In this document: one piece after another, positions 5,929 through 12,054 of the stretch
Layout of the letters: each line of letters starts with the position of its first letter
Numbering within the stretch: the stretch's first letter is position 1
Assembly: GCA_027074255.1 (NCBI GenBank)
Contig: JALTDI010000065.1
Location: 1 to 12,054, forward strand
DNA length: 12,054 nt
From: Desulfurellales bacterium
GTDB taxonomy: Bacteria > Campylobacterota_A > Desulfurellia > Desulfurellales > Hippeaceae
Direction of reading: 5' to 3'
Made by a program: the position numbers and the translations under genes
The notes under the pieces: model-generated
Database searches by the model: none
What the model was told of the DNA's origin: nothing
What the model saw: the letters and a program-made list of their open reading frames with translations, nothing else

Positions 5929-6777
5929 ATGTCAGAAATTAGAAATGTTAGTGTAAAAGACGTTGAAGAGGCTATCTATAAGTTGGCTCTCGACGCTGCT
6001 TATCATATACCGGAAGACGTCTTAGAGGCAGAGAAAAAGGCTTATGCAAAGGAGAAATCCGAGGTTGCCAAGCAGGTTTTGGATACGATATTCCAAAATA
6101 TTGAGGTATCTTCAAAAGAGGAGTTTCCACTATGTCAAGATACCGGATTAGGCATTATATTTTTAGAAGTCGGCCAGGATGTCCATTTTGTGGATGGATA
6201 TATAGTTGATGCAATAAACAACGGGGTTGAGAGAGCATATAAAGACGGATATTTGAGAAAGTCTTCATGCAATCCTCTCACAAGGCAAAACTACGGCAAC
6301 AACCTGCCGGCAATAGTTCACACTTTTGTTGTTCCTGGCGATAAGGTGAAGATTATCTTCGATGCTAAGGGCGGCGGTAGTGAGTCCATGAGCAAGGTTC
6401 AGATGATGAAGCCGGCCGACGGCAGAGAAGGAATAGTCCAAACCGTTGTTGATTGGATGATTCAAGCAGGACCGAACCCTTGCCCGCCTACTATCGTAGG
6501 CGTTGGAATAGGGGCGGATTTCGAAAGAAGCGCCGTGATGGCAAAACACGCAACATTGAGAAAAGTGGGTGAACCGAGCCCCGACCCCGTTTTGGCGGAT
6601 ATGGAACAGGAGATACTCACAAAAATAAACAATTCGGGTATAGGACCTGCCGGTTTGGGTGGTTTAACGACAGCTTTGGCTGTTCACATAGAGATGGAAC
6701 CTTGCCACATAGCAACCCTGCCTTTGGCAATCAATACGGCTTGCCATGTAAACAGGCATAAAGAGATAGAGCTTTAA
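5929..6777 (+). CDS. fumA: Class I fumarate hydratase, alpha subunit
   Basis: This is the N-terminal, iron-sulfur part of the two-subunit class I fumarase, which interconverts fumarate and malate; the related tartrate dehydratase (TtdA) is the alternative. The 282-residue protein shows the three cluster regions: PLCQDTG (Cys69), NPCPPTIVGVGIG (Cys185) and the end ACHVNRHKE (Cys272), the expected ligands of an oxygen-sensitive [4Fe-4S] cluster whose free iron binds substrate. Cys259 in EPCHIA is a nearby extra cysteine. Also typical are KGGGSESMSKVQMMKP (147-162) and GIGPAGLGGLTTAL. AAGGAAG lies about 7 nt before the ATG. Placement between mdh and the SDH genes strongly favours fumarase over tartrate dehydratase. 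The symbol is used for the alpha subunit, not for the fused E. coli FumA. Confidence 0.94.
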   Translation: MSEIRNVSVKDVEEAIYKLALDAAYHIPEDVLEAEKKAYAKEKSEVAKQVLDTIFQNIEVSSKEEFPLCQDTGLGIIFLEVGQDVHFVDGYIVDAINNGVERAYKDGYLRKSSCNPLTRQNYGNNLPAIVHTFVVPGDKVKIIFDAKGGGSESMSKVQMMKPADGREGIVQTVVDWMIQAGPNPCPPTIVGVGIGADFERSAVMAKHATLRKVGEPSPDPVLADMEQEILTKINNSGIGPAGLGGLTTALAVHIEMEPCHIATLPLAINTACHVNRHKEIEL

Positions 6778-6788
6778 AGGAGTGAATT

Positions 6789-7346
6789 ATGGCAGAATAT
6801 AAATTGACGACGCCTCTAAGCGATGACGATATTATAAAACTGAAAGCCGGGGATAAGGTTCTCTTGTCAGGTGTTATCTATACCGCAAGAGACGCTGCCC
6901 ACATGAGAATAGTTGAGTCCATCAAAAAAGGCGAGAAGCTGCCCTTTGACCCAAAAGGTCAGGTAGTATATTATGTTGGACCATCACCGGCAAGGCCAGG
7001 AAAACCGATTGGCTCGGCCGGGCCTACAACAAGCTATAGAATGAATCCATTTGCACCTATTTTAATAGAATTGGGTCAAAAAGGAATGATCGGCAAAGGC
7101 AAGATGAGTGACGAGGTTAAAGAGGCCTGTATAAAATATAAGGCATGCTATTTTGCTTCGATTGGCGGAGCAGCAGCTGTTGTCGGCAGCGCAGTTAAAA
7201 AGGCTGAGGTTATTGCTTATCCCGAATTGGGTCCTGAGGCTGTAAGAAAGCTTGAAGTTGAAGATATGCCCTTATTCGTCTGTTATGACGCACACGGTAA
7301 TGACCTTTACGAAATGGCTAAAAAAGAGTGGGCAAACAGGCTTTAA
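6789..7346 (+). CDS. fumB: Class I fumarate hydratase, beta subunit
   Basis: The C-terminal catalytic half of the split fumarase, 185 residues, the usual size. Landmarks are the swivel-domain start LTTPLSDDDIIKLKAGDKVL, then SGVIYTARDAAHMR (27-40), YYVGPSPARPGKPIGSAGPT (61-80) leading into TSYRM with the Thr and Arg84 region that contacts substrate, the KGMIGKGKMS lysine loop (98-107), FASIGGAAAVVG and the C-terminal VCYDAHGNDLYE. It partners with the alpha subunit encoded 11 nt upstream; AAAGGAG precedes the ATG. It is followed by a GC-rich hairpin that probably ends or processes the mdh transcript. The symbol denotes the beta subunit and should not be confused with the E. coli FumB isozyme. 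Confidence 0.94.
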   Translation: MAEYKLTTPLSDDDIIKLKAGDKVLLSGVIYTARDAAHMRIVESIKKGEKLPFDPKGQVVYYVGPSPARPGKPIGSAGPTTSYRMNPFAPILIELGQKGMIGKGKMSDEVKEACIKYKACYFASIGGAAAVVGSAVKKAEVIAYPELGPEAVRKLEVEDMPLFVCYDAHGNDLYEMAKKEWANRL

Positions 7347-7356
7347 TTTGTTGTAT

Positions 7357-7378
7357 CCGGCTGCTTATAAGCAGCCGG
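7357..7378 (+). terminator. GC-rich hairpin after the fumarase beta gene, possible weak terminator
   Basis: CCGGCTGCT and AGCAGCCGG form a perfect 9-bp stem around a TATA loop, starting 10 nt after the fumarase stop codon. The following TATTTAATTTATT is U-rich but lacks an unbroken T-run. It may therefore end transcription only partly, stabilise the 3' end of the mdh message, or act in both directions. It lies just before the sdhC promoter. Confidence 0.65.
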
Positions 7379-7389
7379 TATTTAATTTA

Positions 7390-7418
7390 TTGACAAATGT
7401 CTATTGTTGTAGTAAATT
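7390..7418 (+). promoter_or_regulatory. Sigma-70-like promoter for the SDH genes
   Basis: A perfect TTGACA (7390-7395), a 17-bp spacer and TAAATT (7413-7418) predict a start near 7425. The -35 overlaps a small inverted repeat GACA-AA-TGTC (7392-7401), which might be a regulator half-site pair or chance. With the preceding hairpin it would make the SDH genes a separate transcription unit from mdh and the fumarase genes. Confidence 0.6.
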
Positions 7419-7434
7419 GAAAAAAATTTCAGAA

Positions 7435-7472
7435 AGGAGGTTGAGGCTATATCCGAATTTTATGGTATAGCC
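7435..7472 (+). promoter_or_regulatory. Strong Shine-Dalgarno plus hairpin before sdhC
   Basis: AGGAGG (7435-7440) is a consensus ribosome site, yet the first usable ATG of sdhC is 41 nt further on. Between them GGCTATA (7445-7451) and TATAGCC (7466-7472) form a perfect 7-bp stem, extendable by a T-G and a C-G pair. Folding would bring the Shine-Dalgarno to about 13 unpaired bases from the ATG. Alternatively the codon ATA at 7449, exactly 8 nt after AGGAGG and in frame with sdhC, could be used. A two-codon ATG-GTA-TAG frame at 7462 sits in the loop region. Confidence 0.55.
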
Positions 7473-7481
7473 GAGAGCACT

Positions 7482-7859
7482 ATGGATTGGTATAGAGGAC
7501 ATCTGCATCATATTCAGTACAAATGGCATGAGGGTTTTGTGGCTTGGATTTTCCATAGAATAACAGGTTTGCTGTTGATTCTTTATCTATTTCTCCATCA
7601 ATGGGTTATAGCGACGCTCCAAAACCCAAACACATTTAATACAACTATGGCAGCAGTTGAAAACCCTGTGTTTAAACTTGCAGAGATAGGGTTGTGGTTA
7701 GTGGCATCGTATCATGCTATTAATGGTTTAAGGGTTATTTTGGTCAATTTTGCGGGTGCGGCAGAAAGAAGCAACTATAAAGGAAACGTTTGGATTTTCT
7801 GGGTAATTTTTGCAATTGTGTTTGTGGCCGGTGCTATTCCTATGTTTATGCACCTTTAA
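7482..7859 (+). CDS. sdhC: Succinate dehydrogenase cytochrome b subunit (SdhC)
   Basis: One of two membrane anchors that hold SdhA and SdhB at the inner membrane, bind quinone and carry haem b. The 125-residue protein has three membrane helices at about residues 20-45, 65-90 and 103-123. The Sdh_cyt signature HRITGLLL (from His25) opens helix 1. SYHAINGLR in helix 2 places His78 at the position of E. coli SdhC His84, the haem ligand. A further His39 sits near the outer end of helix 1. The start is uncertain: ATG 7482 has only a poor GAGAG upstream, while a strong AGGAGG lies 41 nt before it and the frame stays open upstream to that site. Use of ATA at 7449 would add eleven residues. The next gene, sdhD, follows after 21 nt. 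Confidence 0.88.
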   Translation: MDWYRGHLHHIQYKWHEGFVAWIFHRITGLLLILYLFLHQWVIATLQNPNTFNTTMAAVENPVFKLAEIGLWLVASYHAINGLRVILVNFAGAAERSNYKGNVWIFWVIFAIVFVAGAIPMFMHL

Positions 7860-7880
7860 TAAAAGGAGGTATTATCTAAA

Positions 7881-8252
7881 ATGATGTACATGAGAGGTTT
7901 CATAGATAGATATCAGGGAAGTGGAAAGAGCGGCGAATGGAACTGGCTGTTTCAGAGAGTTTCCGGAGCGGCTTTGCTGGTTTTGCTTTTAGGGCATTTC
8001 TTTATAGAGCACTTTTCCGGCATACAGGTGGATTATCAGAATGTTGCTGCGAGATTAGCATCTTCCGAGTGGAAACTGTTTGATTTGACATTCGTTGTTT
8101 TTGCCCTTTATCACGGTATCAACGGTATTTTTATGGTCATAGAGGATTATGTTCACTCCGGATGGAGAGTTTTCTGGAAAGGCTTCTTCTGGATCGTAGG
8201 AATACTATATCTGGTATTGGCAGCTATAACAATCCTACCGTTTAAGGGTTAA
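7881..8252 (+). CDS. sdhD: Succinate dehydrogenase membrane anchor subunit (SdhD)
   Basis: The second hydrophobic anchor, 123 residues with three predicted helices (about 24-46, 66-90 and 97-119). FQRVSGAALLVLLLGHF in helix 1 and LYHGINGIFMVIEDYV in helix 2 parallel the SdhC motifs and match E. coli SdhD, whose IHAWIGMWQVLTDYV includes haem ligand His71; here it is His78. His39 in helix 1 again mirrors SdhC. AGGAGG lies 11 nt before ATG 7881; a second ATG directly follows and could also serve. SdhA begins 20 nt downstream. The family is clear from position and motifs, though the two anchors could be named in either order. Confidence 0.87.
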   Translation: MMYMRGFIDRYQGSGKSGEWNWLFQRVSGAALLVLLLGHFFIEHFSGIQVDYQNVAARLASSEWKLFDLTFVVFALYHGINGIFMVIEDYVHSGWRVFWKGFFWIVGILYLVLAAITILPFKG

Positions 8253-8272
8253 TTAAAAGGAGGCTTTTAGTA

Positions 8273-10087
8273 ATGGCAGATATAGATGTAAGAATAGAAG
8301 AATTTGATGTTGTTATAATCGGCGCCGGCGGAGCCGGAATGGCTGCTGCTGTGCAGACAGGTGCGGCTAAGCTGAAAACGGCTGTTATATCCGAGGTTTA
8401 TCCCACAAGGTCCCACACCGTTTCCGCTCAGGGCGGAATTAATGCCGCTTTGGCTAATATGGATGAGGACTACTGGATTTGGCATATGTATGACACCGTA
8501 AAAGGCGGCGACTACATAGGCGACCAGGACGCAATGGAATTTTTTACAAAGAATGCACCAAAAACGATTATTGAGCTCGAACACTGGGGAATGCCTTTTT
8601 CAAGAACAGAGACCGGTGTTGCTTATCAAAGGGCTTTCGGTGGACAAACAAGGAATTTCGGAGAAAGCTTGGCTCACAGAGCCGTTGCTGTTGCAGACAG
8701 GTCGGGACACGCTATAGTCCATACTCTATTTGAAAGAACATTGCATCCTGATATTGCTCCCTATGTTAGCTACTATTCAGAATATTATGCTTTGAAGCTT
8801 CTTAGAAACGAAGAAGGCGCTGTTATGGGTGTGGTTGCTTGGGATATGGTGAACGGCGGCGTTCATATATTCTTCTCATACGCCGTTATATTTGCAACAG
8901 GCGGCAACACAAGGAATTTTAGAACAAATACAAATGCGCATGTTAATACGGGTATTGGCTGGACGCTATGCGCAAAGGCCGGTATTCCTATAAAAGATCC
9001 TGAGTTTATTCAGTTCCACCCGACAGGCATCTACGGAGTCGGCAACTTGATTACAGAGGGTGTTAGAGGTGAGGGCGGATATCTGATAAATGCTCAGGGT
9101 GAGAGATTCATGAAGAAATACGCTCCTCATGTTCTTGATTTGGCCTCGCGTGACGTTGTTTCAAGGGCTATGGCTACAGAGCTTAGAGAAGGTCGCGGCG
9201 TAGGTCCGAAAAAAGACCATCTGCTTTTGAAGCTTGATCATCTCGGTCATGACTTTATTATGGACAAGCTGCCGGGTATCTGGGAACTTGCCTATAAGTT
9301 TGTCGGTGTTGACTGTACAAAAGATCCGATTCCTGTTCAGCCTACAGCTCACTATCATATGGGCGGTATCCCAACCAATATACATGGTCAGGTTGTTGAT
9401 TGGGACAAAGACGGTAAAGAGGTTCCAATCCCCGGTCTTTATGCAGCAGGTGAGGTTGGCTGCGGTTCTCTGCACGGCGGCAACAGGCTTGGGTGCAATT
9501 CGCTGCTTGATCTTGTTATCACAGGCAAAGAGTCAGGCAGACATGCTGCAAGGTGGATTTTGGATGAGCATCCTACATTCCCCAATCCACCCGAAGAGTT
9601 TATTGCTGAAAAATATGCAAAAGATATCATGGACAAATTAAATGAACTCTTTGACGGTCCTGAGGGAACTGTCAAGATGGATGAGATTTGGGAAGACTTG
9701 CAGGATACAATGCAGGCTGATATGTCTGTGTTTAGGATAGAGGAAGGTCTAAAAAGACAGCTTAAAAGATTAGACGACTATTTTGAAAAATTTAAGAATG
9801 TCGGTTTGTCTGATAAGGGCAAGGTATTTAATACGGAACTTTGCGAATACTTTGACTTGGAGAATATGCTGTATGTGTCGAAGTTAGAAACAGTAGCGGC
9901 ATACAATAGAAAAGAAAGCAGAGGCGCTCATTACAGGGATGATTATCCTGAAAGGGATGATGCTAACTGGATGCTGCACACCGCTGCTTATTGGAAAGAG
10001 GATGGAAGTGTAGTAACGGAATATAAACCTGTTAGACAAAAACCTCTTACGGCTCCAACCTTCCAGCCTAAGAAGAGAGTTTATTAA
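8273..10087 (+). CDS. sdhA: Succinate dehydrogenase flavoprotein subunit (SdhA)
   Basis: The catalytic subunit oxidises succinate to fumarate, or runs in reverse, on covalently bound FAD. The 604-residue protein begins with the FAD loop DVVIIGAGGAGMAAA (12-26). RSHTVSAQGG places the FAD-linking His at 48. Substrate-site elements follow: FHPTG (His249), TEGVRGEGGYL (Arg265), SRD (Arg293) and HYHMGGI (His360-Ile366). The second FAD segment is GLYAAGEVGCGSLHGGNRLG (388-407). The C-terminal helical part ends in a basic tail. It is slightly longer than E. coli SdhA (588). RSHTVSAQGG and the E. coli-like SdhB favour SDH over a dedicated fumarate reductase, although the working direction is not fixed by sequence. 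AGGAGG lies 9 nt before the ATG, and sdhB follows after 14 nt. Confidence 0.97.
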   Translation: MADIDVRIEEFDVVIIGAGGAGMAAAVQTGAAKLKTAVISEVYPTRSHTVSAQGGINAALANMDEDYWIWHMYDTVKGGDYIGDQDAMEFFTKNAPKTIIELEHWGMPFSRTETGVAYQRAFGGQTRNFGESLAHRAVAVADRSGHAIVHTLFERTLHPDIAPYVSYYSEYYALKLLRNEEGAVMGVVAWDMVNGGVHIFFSYAVIFATGGNTRNFRTNTNAHVNTGIGWTLCAKAGIPIKDPEFIQFHPTGIYGVGNLITEGVRGEGGYLINAQGERFMKKYAPHVLDLASRDVVSRAMATELREGRGVGPKKDHLLLKLDHLGHDFIMDKLPGIWELAYKFVGVDCTKDPIPVQPTAHYHMGGIPTNIHGQVVDWDKDGKEVPIPGLYAAGEVGCGSLHGGNRLGCNSLLDLVITGKESGRHAARWILDEHPTFPNPPEEFIAEKYAKDIMDKLNELFDGPEGTVKMDEIWEDLQDTMQADMSVFRIEEGLKRQLKRLDDYFEKFKNVGLSDKGKVFNTELCEYFDLENMLYVSKLETVAAYNRKESRGAHYRDDYPERDDANWMLHTAAYWKEDGSVVTEYKPVRQKPLTAPTFQPKKRVY

Positions 10088-10101
10088 AAGGGGGAGAACA
10101 G

Positions 10102-10824
10102 ATGGCTTTAAATGTTGGAGATAAAGTAGTATTTAAGATTTTCAGATATGATCCGGAAAAAGACAAAGCTCCCTATTATAAGGATTATGAGGTAGAGATT
10201 AGAAGAGAAGGAATGATGGTTCTAACCGGTTTGAACCAGATAAAATGGGAGCAGGATCCAACTCTTACATACAGAAGAAGCTGCCGTGAGGGCGTTTGCG
10301 GATCTGATGGTATGAATATTAACGGTGTTAACACGGTTTCCTGTATGTCTCACATAGAGGATTATAATTCCAATGTGTTAGTGATAAAGCCTCTTCCGGG
10401 TTTTCCTATCATTAAAGATTTGGTTTGCGATTTTGAGGATTTCTTTAATAAATATTATGTAGTAAAACCCTATCTTATAGAGAAAGATCCACCTCCGGGA
10501 AGAGAAAGACTCCAAAGCATCGAGGATAGAGAAAAATTGAATGGTCTTTATGAGTGTATCCTATGCGGATGCTGTTCGAGCTCATGCCCGTCATACTGGG
10601 CTGATCCGGATTATCTCGGACCCTCGGCATTGATTAATGCAGCAAGGTTTGTCTTTGATACAAGGGATCAGGGTTCTGACGAAAGGCTTGATGTCGTAAA
10701 TTCCGTACACGGCGTATGGAGATGTCATACTATTTTGAACTGCATCAGTGCTTGCCCGAAAGAACTCAACCCGACAAAGGCTATTGGAATGCTGCAGAAA
10801 GAAATACTCAAAAGAACCTACTAA
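10102..10824 (+). CDS. sdhB: Succinate dehydrogenase iron-sulfur subunit (SdhB)
   Basis: SdhB passes electrons from FAD through three clusters to quinone. In this 240-residue protein the [2Fe-2S] ligands are Cys61, Cys66, Asp69 and Cys81 (CREGVCGSDG); the Asp in the third position is as in E. coli SdhB. The [4Fe-4S] ligands are Cys152, Cys155, Cys158 and Cys218 (CILCGCC, and CPKELNP). The [3Fe-4S] ligands are Cys162, Cys208 and Cys214. Trp166 in SCPSYW fits the residue near the quinone site. All ligands are present and the length is standard. The three-cysteine [3Fe-4S] pattern fits SDH and also most quinol fumarate reductases. AGGGGGA precedes the ATG. It is the last gene of the block and is followed 10 nt later by an intrinsic terminator. 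Confidence 0.97.
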   Translation: MALNVGDKVVFKIFRYDPEKDKAPYYKDYEVEIRREGMMVLTGLNQIKWEQDPTLTYRRSCREGVCGSDGMNINGVNTVSCMSHIEDYNSNVLVIKPLPGFPIIKDLVCDFEDFFNKYYVVKPYLIEKDPPPGRERLQSIEDREKLNGLYECILCGCCSSSCPSYWADPDYLGPSALINAARFVFDTRDQGSDERLDVVNSVHGVWRCHTILNCISACPKELNPTKAIGMLQKEILKRTY

Positions 10825-10834
10825 AATTTCTATC

Positions 10835-10866
10835 AGGGGAACCTCGTTCAGGGGTTTCCCTTTTTA
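10835..10866 (+). terminator. Intrinsic terminator after sdhB
   Basis: AGGGGAACC (10835-10843) pairs with GGTTTCCCT (10853-10861) in a 9-bp stem containing one G-U pair. The loop is nine bases and is followed by TTTTT. It lies 10 nt after the sdhB stop codon and ends the TCA block. Confidence 0.88.
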
Positions 10867-11293
10867 TTGTCGAAAATCTAATCGTTTGTCTGCTTAAATT
10901 GTCTTTATATTGATGTGATTTTATATTGTCGTTTAAAGCTTTGAGTATATTGTTTTATCGCCTCTTTGAGGTAGAAAACTGTGCATGGATTATACTTTTT
11001 TGTCTTTTACCTGCTGAAACTGCAATAATTTAGCTTGCTTTCTACTTTCTTGTCACATCTTATATGTAAAGAAAAAGAGCATTAATTAAGAAATCGGTAT
11101 TAATCGTAAGAAAGAATAAAGGGCTGTTTGAAATAATACAATGGGAACAATGCTTGATATTGTTTGGTGTTTTGAAAAAAAGAGGTATGGGATAGGCGTG
11201 GTAGAAAATTACAATAGCAGAAGGATATTTATACTGCATTGGGATTACCCCAATAATCGCATTAGTCGGACAGAGAAATCTTTATAGAAAAAA
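10867..11293. other. Gap between convergent sdhB and the sugar transferase, no confident gene
   Basis: This 427-nt AT-rich stretch separates two genes that point at each other. Its left part has repeated TATATTG words but no reading frame of note. A plus-strand frame at 11141-11287 could encode 48 residues (from MGTMLDIVWCFEKKRYGIG), but it lacks a Shine-Dalgarno and a visible promoter and resembles nothing I know. A small perfect hairpin ATTGGG-ATTAC-CCCAAT (11238-11254) lies inside it. On the minus side the transferase stop is followed directly by TTTTTT, with a short CTCTG/CAGAG inverted repeat just upstream inside the gene, a possible weak terminator. Confidence 0.5.
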
Positions 11294-12054
11294 CTAATAG
11301 CTCCCTCTGCCGGACAAAACAGAGACAACGGTTTTGATTAAAATAATTATATCAAGCTCCAAAGACCAATTTTTTATATACCACACGTCAAGTTTTATCC
11401 TCTCGTCAAATGTGAGCTCATTCCTTCCGCTCACCTGCCAAAGACCGGTTATTCCGGGCTTAACCATTTTGTAGTATTCAAAATATCCGCCCCATTCTCC
11501 AACTTCCGATTTGAGATAGGGACGAGGACCGACTAAGGACATTTCTCCTTTTAATACATTTACCAATTGCGGCAGCTCATCGACGGAAAACTTTCTCAAA
11601 AGCCTGCCCAGTTTGGTTATCCTCGGGTCATTTTTAAGCTTTTTGAATTTTGTATATTCTTCCATAGCCGCTTTATCATGCTCAATGAATTCAGCCAAAA
11701 CAGAGTCCGCATTTTCAATCATTGTTTTAAATTTGTAAACATTGAAACTTCTGCCGTTTTCTCCTACACGCTCCTGTTTAAAAATCGGGTTACCCCCATC
11801 AAACAACAGTATAGCAAAGTATATCAAAATCAATAAAGGCAACAAAAAGATTAAGATAACAAATGAAAATATCAAATCAAAAATCCTTTTTATCGTTTTA
11901 TCCAGCGGATTAAGCAGGTTATTCTTCAGCATAAAAGCCAAGCCTTTATAGTTTACGGAGCTGATAATTTCTATATTAAAAAGCGGCAGTGACGCTATTC
12001 TCGGAAATATAACTATTTTACCGATTTTCTTTTGAATATAGTCAATATAGTATG
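11294..12054 (-). CDS. WbaP/WcaJ-type sugar-1-phosphate transferase, C-terminal part (cut by window edge)
   Basis: This polyprenyl-phosphate hexose-1-phosphate transferase starts exopolysaccharide, capsule or O-antigen repeat synthesis by moving a sugar phosphate from a UDP-sugar to undecaprenyl phosphate at the inner membrane. The 252 visible residues include a re-entrant membrane helix (FDLIFSFVILIFLLPLLIL) and the catalytic domain with FKQERVGENGRSFNVYKFKT, DPRITKLGRLLRKFSVDELP (including the catalytic Asp-Glu pair), LKGEMSLVGPRPYL, KPGITGLWQVSGR and the end LSGRGSY. The frame stays open to the right edge. The residues before the helix (KIVIFPRIASLPLFNIEII, then NYKGLAFMLKNNLLNP) match the end of the N-terminal region of WbaP-type enzymes, so the TTG at 11941 is not the start. 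The 5' part is missing. The sugar specificity cannot be told. The neighbouring glycan genes, if any, lie outside the window. Confidence 0.93.
   Translation of the reverse strand, partial: YYIDYIQKKIGKIVIFPRIASLPLFNIEIISSVNYKGLAFMLKNNLLNPLDKTIKRIFDLIFSFVILIFLLPLLILIYFAILLFDGGNPIFKQERVGENGRSFNVYKFKTMIENADSVLAEFIEHDKAAMEEYTKFKKLKNDPRITKLGRLLRKFSVDELPQLVNVLKGEMSLVGPRPYLKSEVGEWGGYFEYYKMVKPGITGLWQVSGRNELTFDERIKLDVWYIKNWSLELDIIILIKTVVSVLSGRGSY

Noticed and set aside
7417..7470. TTG-started leader peptide before sdhC (KKISERRLRLYPNFMV)
   Set aside because: It would start at the -10 region of the predicted promoter, so it would not be in the transcript, and the Shine-Dalgarno lies inside it.
11939..11941. 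TTG at 11941 as the start of the sugar transferase
   Set aside because: The frame continues to the window edge with residues that fit the N-terminal region of WbaP-type enzymes, so the gene is cut by the window and does not start here.

Overview
The window is AT-rich bacterial DNA carrying almost only housekeeping genes. BamD, a WbaP-type glycosyl-1-phosphate transferase and a succinate dehydrogenase (SDH) imply a Gram-negative cell with an outer membrane. The LDH-like malate dehydrogenase, two-subunit [4Fe-4S] fumarase and four-subunit SDH together suggest a respiring anaerobe of the Desulfurellaceae (Hippea-like) or Deferribacterota type. That placement is inference from gene content and was not tested by any search.

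Region 1 (1-3251, minus strand) is one tight gene run, read right to left: rpmE (ribosomal protein L31), an unrecognised 90-codon gene, tRNA-Arg(CCG), dciA (DUF721), an unrecognised 41-codon acidic gene, bamD, a small heat-shock protein gene, and the 5' part of lon. Most junctions are 0 to 30 nt. The unrecognised 90-codon gene runs 24 nt into the tRNA, and dciA begins 3 nt after the tRNA's CCA end. A promoter just upstream of rpmE could drive the whole run.

Region 2 (3253-4597, plus strand) is a glycerate 2-kinase of the MOFRL/GckA family. It diverges from rpmE, and its best promoter predicts a leaderless mRNA. A 357-nt gap without a convincing gene follows (4598-4954).

Region 3 (4871-10866, plus strand) is a TCA-cycle block: mdh, the fumarase alpha and beta genes, then sdhC, sdhD, sdhA and sdhB. 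It interconverts oxaloacetate, malate, fumarate and succinate, coupling the last step to the membrane quinone pool. It has two transcription units: a consensus-like promoter before mdh, then a GC-rich hairpin and a second TTGACA promoter between the fumarase beta gene and sdhC. A clear intrinsic terminator follows sdhB. The start of sdhC is odd: the strong Shine-Dalgarno lies 41 nt upstream of the first usable ATG, with a perfect 7-bp hairpin in between.

Region 4 (10867-12054) is a 427-nt stretch without a confident gene, then the 3' part of a minus-strand WbaP/WcaJ-type transferase that runs off the right edge.

I found no CRISPR array, insertion sequence, phage gene or defence system, and I do not claim a new multi-gene system. 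The most unusual points are the tRNA embedded in and overlapping a coding operon, the sdhC start region, the small acidic protein ending in Gly-Cys, the predicted leaderless kinase mRNA, and the matched histidines in the two SDH membrane subunits.
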